Positions 58,626-64,000 of a stretch of 64,000 nt of DNA are shown in pieces. The translations under genes and the position numbers were made by a program. The notes beneath the pieces were generated by a model, which made no database searches, was not told the DNA's origin, and was given only the letters and a program-made list of their open reading frames with translations. Source of the DNA: JAEZBP01 sp963832725 (GTDB lineage: Bacteria > Myxococcota_A > Polyangia > Polyangiales > Sandaracinaceae); contig CAWHVG010000005.1 in the NCBI GenBank assembly GCA_963832725.1, forward strand, positions 2,914,001-2,978,000, read 5' to 3'. Within the stretch, counting starts at the first letter, position 1. Each line of letters begins with the position of its first letter.

Positions 58626-59564
58626 GTGTCGGTCACCGTCGTCATCGCCAATCCGCACGCGGGCTCGGGCGACGAAGCCGAGAGCCTCGCGCGGATCGCG
58701 AAGAACCGTCATCGGTGGCGCTGGGAGTGGACGCGGACGGCACACGACGCGACGCGGCTCGCCCGGCAAGCCGCCGCGGAGGGCGCCGACCGCATCGTGG
58801 CCGCGGGCGGTGACGGAACGGTCCATCTGGTCGTGCAGGGCATCCTCGCCACCTCGGCGCGTCCGACGCTGGCCGTCCTGCCGATCGGGACCGGCAACGA
58901 TCTGGTCCGCACGCTCGGGTTCGGCACCGATCCCGAGGAGGTGCTCGATCAGCTCGCGCGGGGGACCGACGTGCGGGCGATGGATCTCGCGCGAGCGCAC
59001 ATCGGCCATCACCGCCGTGTGATGGTCAACGGGTCGGCCGCGGGGTTCAGCGCCGCGGTGGATCGCGCGCTCGATCCGGAGGCGAAGGCGCGCTGGGGCG
59101 CGTGGGCGTACATGCGCGGCGCGCTGGAGGTGATCGGCGACCTGCCTTCGTATCGCTTGGCGCTCGAGGTCGACGGCGACACCGTTCCGGCGGTCGAGTG
59201 CGTGGGGCTGACGCTGACGAACGGTCGCTCCTGCGGCGGTGGGCTGCAGGTGGCCCCGACGGCCGACCTGGAGGACGGGCTCTTGGATCTGCTCGTGGTC
59301 GAGCGCGCGTCGAAGCTGGCGCTGGCCGGCGTGGCGGCGCAGCTACGCGCCGGGAGCGTGCTCGAGAGCAGGTACGCGCACCACGGGCTGGGGGCCTCCG
59401 TCGAGCTCTCGTCCGACCCGCCCATGCCCTTCAACATCGACGGCGAGCTGCTCGGTGACGTGGACGAGGCCTCGTTCGAAGTGCTCCCGCGGGAGCTGCC
59501 GGTGGCCGTGGGCCCGGACTACGAGCTCGAGCGAGGCGGCCTCGTGGCGCGCTGGGCGCGTTGA
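58626..59564 (+). CDS. diacylglycerol/lipid kinase family protein
   Basis: A YegS/DgkB-type lipid kinase of 312 residues. The nucleotide-binding motifs IVAAGGDGTVHLVV (GGDGT) and LPIGTGNDLVRTLG are intact, and the C-terminal domain has FNIDGELLGD. It would phosphorylate diacylglycerol or a related lipid at the membrane. The GTG start at 58626 gives the standard first strand VTVVIANPHAGSG. Confidence 0.92.
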   Translation: MSVTVVIANPHAGSGDEAESLARIAKNRHRWRWEWTRTAHDATRLARQAAAEGADRIVAAGGDGTVHLVVQGILATSARPTLAVLPIGTGNDLVRTLGFGTDPEEVLDQLARGTDVRAMDLARAHIGHHRRVMVNGSAAGFSAAVDRALDPEAKARWGAWAYMRGALEVIGDLPSYRLALEVDGDTVPAVECVGLTLTNGRSCGGGLQVAPTADLEDGLLDLLVVERASKLALAGVAAQLRAGSVLESRYAHHGLGASVELSSDPPMPFNIDGELLGDVDEASFEVLPRELPVAVGPDYELERGGLVARWAR

Positions 59565-59580
59565 GCGTCGTCGGGAGCGC

Positions 59581-59820
59581 TCACTTGGCGGCCAGGTGCA
59601 GCCTCGACTTCGCGAAGCGGGCGGTCACGCCCACGATGCCGGGGGTCTCGGCGATCTTCTCGAAGATCTCCAGAGCCTGTTCGAAGCTCACCTCGCCGCC
59701 TCCGATGCCGAGCTCGCGGGTGGCGGAGCGGACCGCCTCGGTCGCTTTCTCGTCGCCGATCGAGGCGCTCAACAACCCCGCGAGACTGGTCAGGAGAAAG
59801 ATCTGGCCGTTCGGCTTCAT
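59581..59820 (-). CDS. small hypothetical protein (79 aa)
   Basis: An open frame of 79 codons, MKPNGQIFLLTSLAGLLSAS at the N-terminus, then helical: EKATEAVRSATRELGIGGG and FEQALEIFEKIAETPGI. There is no signal or domain I recognise. It lies 40 bp behind the FIST gene on the same strand, so probably in one transcript, and may be functionally tied to it. Confidence 0.6.
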   Translation of the reverse strand: MKPNGQIFLLTSLAGLLSASIGDEKATEAVRSATRELGIGGGEVSFEQALEIFEKIAETPGIVGVTARFAKSRLHLAAK

Positions 59821-59860
59821 TCACGTCCTCGTCGGTCCCCCCCGTCGAGCACGAGACCCA

Positions 59861-61036
59861 TCATTCCGGGAACGCCAAGACCACCGTCGTCGTGTTGTGG
59901 AAGCCCGATAGGTCTCCCGCGTCGAGGGCGATCTCGCCGTAGGTCTCGAACCCGGCGAGCGGCACGTCGCCGAGCTCCTCGGAGATCCCCTTCACGGCCG
60001 ACTGGAAGTCGTCGCCGAGGATCAGATTGCGGCAGATGCAGTCGAAGACGACGGCGCCCGCGGCCTTGGCGCCGAGTCGCGCCCGCGCCCTCCGCGCCGC
60101 TTCCCGCGCGCTCTCGATCTGTCGGGCGGGGACGCTCTCGGTGATGCGGATCGTGGCGCCCTCGGGCACACCGCAGGCGAACGACAGCGATCCATCGGCC
60201 GCGCGGCTGAGCGGTGCGCGGATCTTGTACTCGCCGCCGCTGGCCAGGCCGGCCTCGTAGCGGAGCAGGAAGCCGCCGACCTGATCGTCCGGCAGCGCGT
60301 TCGGATCGAGCCCGGCGCGCGCCGCGGCCTCGCGCGTCGATTCGGCCCAGACCTCCCACGCTGGCCGGCCCTCCACCTCGTGGATCGTCGCCCCCTCGGC
60401 CCGGGTCACCTTCAGCGGCTCGCTGATCGGCTCGTGCCCGTGGCAGACGCCGACACCGAGCGGCGCGTTGGAGAAGATGACCGCCGCCACGATGGCGTCG
60501 CTGGCCGTGCGCTCGCCGCAGGACACCGTCGTCTTCTGCATGGCGAGGTCGTCGCCCGCCGCGCCGCCGGCGAGAGGGATGTCGCCGAGGAACGACGCGG
60601 CGATCAGCGTCGCCTCCTCGCCGTTGCCGGAGAGCGGATCGAGGAGGAGGATCCCCGTTCGGTGCCGGTAGCCGTCGAGCGACTCCGGGATCCCGTCGAG
60701 CGCGGACCGAACCGCCGCTTCCGCGTCGGCTTTCAGGTCGGTGCCCATGCCGGCGCGGACCGCGAAGTCCCCGGCCACCGCGATCGCGCTGGCGGAGCCT
60801 TTGGCGTCGCCCTTCTCCGTGAACTCGCCCGCCGTGGAGGCGCCCAGCACGATCGCGTCCGGGAATGCGGCGGCGAGGCGGGGCGCGAGGCGCTCGAGCG
60901 GCTGTTCCGTCGAGGCGAAGGCCAGGATCAACACCGGCGATGCGTCACCGAGCTGGGTCTTCAGCTCGTCAGCGAGCGCGTCGGCGGTCGATTCGGCATC
61001 CCCATTCGAGGAGGCGCTCGCGATCTTGGTGCCCAT
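59861..61036 (-). CDS. FIST sensor protein
   Basis: A protein of 391 residues consisting of the FIST N-terminal and C-terminal domains and nothing else. Recognised from VLILAFASTEQPLERLAPRL, VLGASTAGEFTEKGD, FLGDIPLAGGAAGDD and the closing VPLAGFETYGEIAL...FHNTTTVVLAF. FIST domains are thought to bind small ligands, probably amino acids, in signal-transduction proteins; here no kinase or receiver is fused. A perfect AAGGAGGT Shine-Dalgarno precedes the ATG. CICR in the C domain is the conserved FIST_C Cys region. Confidence 0.92.
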   Translation of the reverse strand: MGTKIASASSNGDAESTADALADELKTQLGDASPVLILAFASTEQPLERLAPRLAAAFPDAIVLGASTAGEFTEKGDAKGSASAIAVAGDFAVRAGMGTDLKADAEAAVRSALDGIPESLDGYRHRTGILLLDPLSGNGEEATLIAASFLGDIPLAGGAAGDDLAMQKTTVSCGERTASDAIVAAVIFSNAPLGVGVCHGHEPISEPLKVTRAEGATIHEVEGRPAWEVWAESTREAAARAGLDPNALPDDQVGGFLLRYEAGLASGGEYKIRAPLSRAADGSLSFACGVPEGATIRITESVPARQIESAREAARRARARLGAKAAGAVVFDCICRNLILGDDFQSAVKGISEELGDVPLAGFETYGEIALDAGDLSGFHNTTTVVLAFPE

Positions 61037-61142
61037 CTCGGGACCTCCTTGTTCCGTACCACCAGAAGAGTACAGCGCCAGGAGGGCGATCTGAACGCCG
61101 AAGCCCAGAAAAGCGTCCCCGAAAGACCGAAAACGACCGAAT

Positions 61143-62234
61143 TCAGCCGTTTCTGCGGGCGAAGTCGGCCATGAACGTCACCAGGTGCTGCACCCAGGCC
61201 ACCTCGACCGCGTTGTAGAGGCTGGCGCGGATGCCGCCCACCTTGCGGTGGCCCTTGAGGCCGACCATCCCGGCCTCCTTGGCTTCGGCGACGAACTGCT
61301 TCTCGAGCGCCTCGTTCGGCAGCCGGAAGACCGCGTTCATCACCGAGCGGGAGTCCTTCTCGACGGGGCAGCGATAGAAGTCGGGCGCCGCGTCGATGGC
61401 GTCGTAGACCAGCGCCGCCTTGGAGCGTGCGGACGTTTCGAGCGCCGGCACGCCCCCGCGCTCCTTCAGCACCGCCAGCGTGTTGCGCAGCATGTAGATG
61501 GCGAAGGTCGGCGGCGTGTTCCAGAGGGAGTTGGTGTCGGCGTAGGACGCGTAGCGCAGGGCCAAGGGGATGTCCGTGCGGGCGGAGGCGACCAGCGCCT
61601 TCTTCACGATCACCACGGTCACGCCGGCCGGGCCGAGGTTCTTCTGGGCGCCGGCATAGATGAGCCCGAAGCGCGACACGTCGATGCGGCGGCTGGTCAG
61701 GTCGCTGGTCATGTCGGCGATCAGCGGCACGTCGCCGGTGTCCGGGTAGGTCGCCCACTGCGTCCCGTAGAGCGTGTTGTTCGACGTGATGTGGAGGTAG
61801 GCGGCGTTCGCGTCGAGCTCGAGCTCGTCTTGCCGCGGCACTCGGACGAAGGTCCCGTCCTGCTCGGTGTTGGCCGCCTCGCGGGCCGCGCCGACGAGCT
61901 TGGCTTCCGCGAGCGCCGACTTGGCCCAGTTGCCGGTGACGACGTAGTCGGCGCTCTGTCCGGGCGGCAGGAGGTTGAGCGGGATGGCCGCGAACTGGAG
62001 GCGCGCGCCGCCCTGCAGGAGCAGCACGTGGTGCGTCTCGCCGACGCCGATCAGCTCCCGGAGCAGTGTGATGGCCTCCTGATGCACCACCTCGTACACG
62101 GCGCCGCGATGGCTGTGCTCCATGATCGACATGCCGGTGTCGGCGAAGTCGACCAGCTCGCGCTGGGCTCGCTCCAGCGCTTCGAGGGGGAGGGCGGCCG
62201 GACCGGGGTTGAAGTTCATCGCGCGCTCGGACAT
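61143..62234 (-). CDS. serC: phosphoserine aminotransferase
   Basis: A PLP enzyme of serine biosynthesis (and of pyridoxine synthesis in some bacteria), 363 residues. It begins NFNPGPAALPLEALE, has FGLIYAGAQKNLGPAGVTVV with the PLP-binding Lys in AQKNLGP, and ends GGIRASLYNAVEVAWVQHLVTFM. The ATG at 62234 gives the standard N-terminus. It is divergent from thrS. Confidence 0.97.
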   Translation of the reverse strand: MSERAMNFNPGPAALPLEALERAQRELVDFADTGMSIMEHSHRGAVYEVVHQEAITLLRELIGVGETHHVLLLQGGARLQFAAIPLNLLPPGQSADYVVTGNWAKSALAEAKLVGAAREAANTEQDGTFVRVPRQDELELDANAAYLHITSNNTLYGTQWATYPDTGDVPLIADMTSDLTSRRIDVSRFGLIYAGAQKNLGPAGVTVVIVKKALVASARTDIPLALRYASYADTNSLWNTPPTFAIYMLRNTLAVLKERGGVPALETSARSKAALVYDAIDAAPDFYRCPVEKDSRSVMNAVFRLPNEALEKQFVAEAKEAGMVGLKGHRKVGGIRASLYNAVEVAWVQHLVTFMADFARRNG

Positions 62235-62509
62235 GGCGCGGAGCCTAACGCAATCGGGATTGCCGGCACAGCTCGCCCCGGCACAGCTCGCCCCGGCACC
62301 TGGCAGCCCGTTGAAGAACCTCGGGACGACCCTTCTGTGCCGCCCGTCCCTCCTCGCAAATGCTGAAGCATTCGCTCGTCGCGCCGAACACTGAGGCGAG
62401 CCGTCGCGCACCGAAATCCTTCGGGCTCGGTACTTCAACGGACTGCTGGAGGGGCGCCGCGCCCGTGTCATACTCCCGCCCCCTTTGAAGAACCCGGGTC
62501 GGAGCCGAC

Positions 62510-64000
62510 ATGGAACAAGCCGTCGATCGCAACGAAGAGGAGGATCTCTACCGCATTCGCCACAGCCTCGCGCACGTGCTCGCGCAGGCGGTGATGGAGC
62601 TCCGCCCGGGGACGACGTTGGGCTTCGGCCCTGCGATCGCCGACGGCTTCTACTACGACTTCATCCTCAGCGAGCCGATCACGGAGGAGGACTTCCCCGC
62701 CATCGAGAAGCGGATGAAGCAGATCATCAAGCAGGGGCAGGCGTTCGAGCGCGAAGAGCTGCCGCGGGCCGAAGCGCTGACCCGGCTCGAGGAGATGGGC
62801 GAGCCCTACAAGCGCGAGTACGCGGTGGAGCTCTTCGAGAAGAAGGGCCTCGACCGGCTCACCTTCTACACGAACGGCCCCTTCCTCGACATGTGCGACG
62901 GGCCGCACGTCGACAACACCCGCCGACTCCCCAAGGGCGCCTTCAAGCTGCGCTCGGTGGCGGGCGCCTATTGGCGCGGCAATTCCGACAACGCGATGAT
63001 GACCCGCATCTACGCCTGGGCCTTCAAGACGAAGGACGAGCTGGAGGCGTACGTCAAGGCGTACAAGGAAGCGCTCGAGCGCGACCACAAGAAGCTCGGC
63101 CGCGAGCTCGATCTCTTCCACATCGACGACGAGATCGGCAAGGGGCTCCCGCTCTGGCTGCCGAACGGCACCGTCGTGCGGGAGGAGATCGAGAAGCTCA
63201 TGAAGGAGCTGGAGTTCCAGGCCGGCTACGACCGCGTCGCCACGCCGCATCTGGCCAAGACCGATCTCTACTACCAGACCGGCCACCTCCCCTACTACGC
63301 GGCGCACATGTTCCCCTTCATGGAGATGAAGGAAGAGACCGAGTCGGGCGAGGAGGTGCGCGAGCGCTATGCGCTTCGGCCGATGAACTGCCCGCACCAC
63401 CACAAGGTCTTCGCGGCCCGGCTGCGAAGCTATCGCGACCTGCCCTTGCGCCTGGCCGAGTACGGGCAGGTCTACCGCTACGAGGACTCGGGCGCGCTCA
63501 GCGGCCTCTTGCGCGTGCGTGGCATGTGCATGAACGACGCGCACATCTACTGCACCGAGGATCGAGATCAAGGCCGAGTTCCTCGAGGTCATGCAGATGC
63601 ACCGCGACCTCTACGAGATCCTCGGCATGTCCAACTACTACCTGCGCTTCTCGACCTGGGATCCAGAGGATCCGAAGGGCAAGGAGAAGTACGTCGACGA
63701 TCCCGAGGCGTGGGAGCGCACCCAGCGCTACGTGCACGAGGCCATGGTCGACAGCGGCCTGCCCTTCGAGGAGGGCAAGGGCGAGGCGGCCTTCTACGGG
63801 CCCAAGATCGACGTGCAGTTCCGGACGGTGACCGGCCGTGAGGAGACGGCCAGCACGAACCAGCTCGACTTCGCGGTGCCGCGGCGGCTCGGGCTGGTCT
63901 ACCGCGGCGCCGACAACACCGAGCACCACCCCTACGTCATCCACCGCGCCCCGGCGGGCACGCACGAGCGCTTCACGGCGTTCCTGATCGAGCACTTCGG
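62510..64000 (+). CDS. thrS: threonyl-tRNA synthetase, 5' part, no TGS domain
   Basis: Charges tRNA-Thr with threonine; the gene runs off the right edge. The editing (SAD) domain begins at once: HSLAHVLAQAVMELRPGTTLGFGPAI. The class II catalytic core follows, with LRPMNCPHHHKVF (zinc-binding Cys and His) and LAEYGQVYRYEDSGALSGLLRVR (motif 2). The usual N-terminal TGS domain is missing: an in-frame TGA lies 22 bp before the ATG. The frame breaks near 63560 at a GATC with one extra base; correction restores the reading IKAEFLEVMQMHRDLYEILG up to the window's end. Confidence 0.95.

Overview
The window looks like a chromosomal segment of a high-GC (roughly 70 %) Gram-negative bacterium, most probably a member of the Myxococcota (Polyangia or Sandaracinus-like). 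That placement is an inference from the GC content, the many lipoproteins with low-complexity Gly/Ser/Asp linkers, the FHA-GGDEF and PAS/GAF signalling proteins, AceK, and an aromatic-carotenoid-type gene set. No marker search was possible. No phage, insertion sequence, CRISPR array, rRNA or tRNA was recognised.

Layout. 1-466: a GAF-protein fragment. 684-5604: a minus-strand carotenoid operon (crtI, crtB, a UbiE-type methyltransferase, a CrtU-like desaturase). 5875-7294: an FHA-GGDEF diguanylate cyclase and a stand-alone cyclic-nucleotide-binding protein. 7301-11897: a group 3b-type NADP-linked NiFe hydrogenase operon (fused beta-gamma, delta, alpha) with its maturation protease, followed by a YiiX-like lipoprotein, a 22-bp tandem repeat array and hypF. 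15621-17801: a lipoprotein and a secreted trypsin-like protease. 17975-24949: a KefB-type antiporter and the replication-initiation block recF, dnaN, terB-like gene and dnaA, with DnaA-box clusters and an AT-rich stretch, so this is probably the origin region. 25516-28597: an outer-membrane protein, an ECF sigma/anti-sigma pair and CbiX. 28631-33046: an RND efflux pump. 33172-33560: two tandem predicted small RNAs. 33667-37506: VOC protein, LeuA-like synthase, thiolase, MaoC hydratase. 37709-44164: two lipoproteins, a repeat-rich 580-bp gap, dnaJ, and an ADP-ribosylglycohydrolase fusion. 44791-51596: aceK, a histidine kinase/response regulator pair, rluA and pcm. 51606-57528: a DUF3570/DUF4266 pair, uvrB and a di-heme lipoprotein. 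57678-64000: a membrane protein, lipid kinase, FIST protein, serC and partial thrS.

The most novel feature is at 33172-33560: two homologous minus-strand elements about 115 nt long. Each has a near-consensus sigma-54 (-24/-12) promoter at the same distance from its first stem. Each then shows a first stem-loop with a C7 loop, a shared linker palindrome and a long GC-rich terminal hairpin with a C5-C7 loop; in the first copy this hairpin is followed by six Ts. All four non-Watson-Crick pairs in the two copies are C.A on the plus strand and G.U wobbles on the minus strand, and one stem position covaries. I read these as tandem sigma-54-dependent regulatory RNAs just upstream of the RND pump operon.

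A second global observation affects the whole annotation. Twenty-two frameshifts interrupt otherwise well-conserved genes, and 17 of them lie exactly at a GATC tetranucleotide: ten read GAATC/GATTC, five have one base too few in the G-run abutting GATC, and two have one extra base beside it. Correcting them restores full-length, divisible-by-three genes. The disrupted genes are therefore given as single genes with a sequence error, not as pseudogenes.
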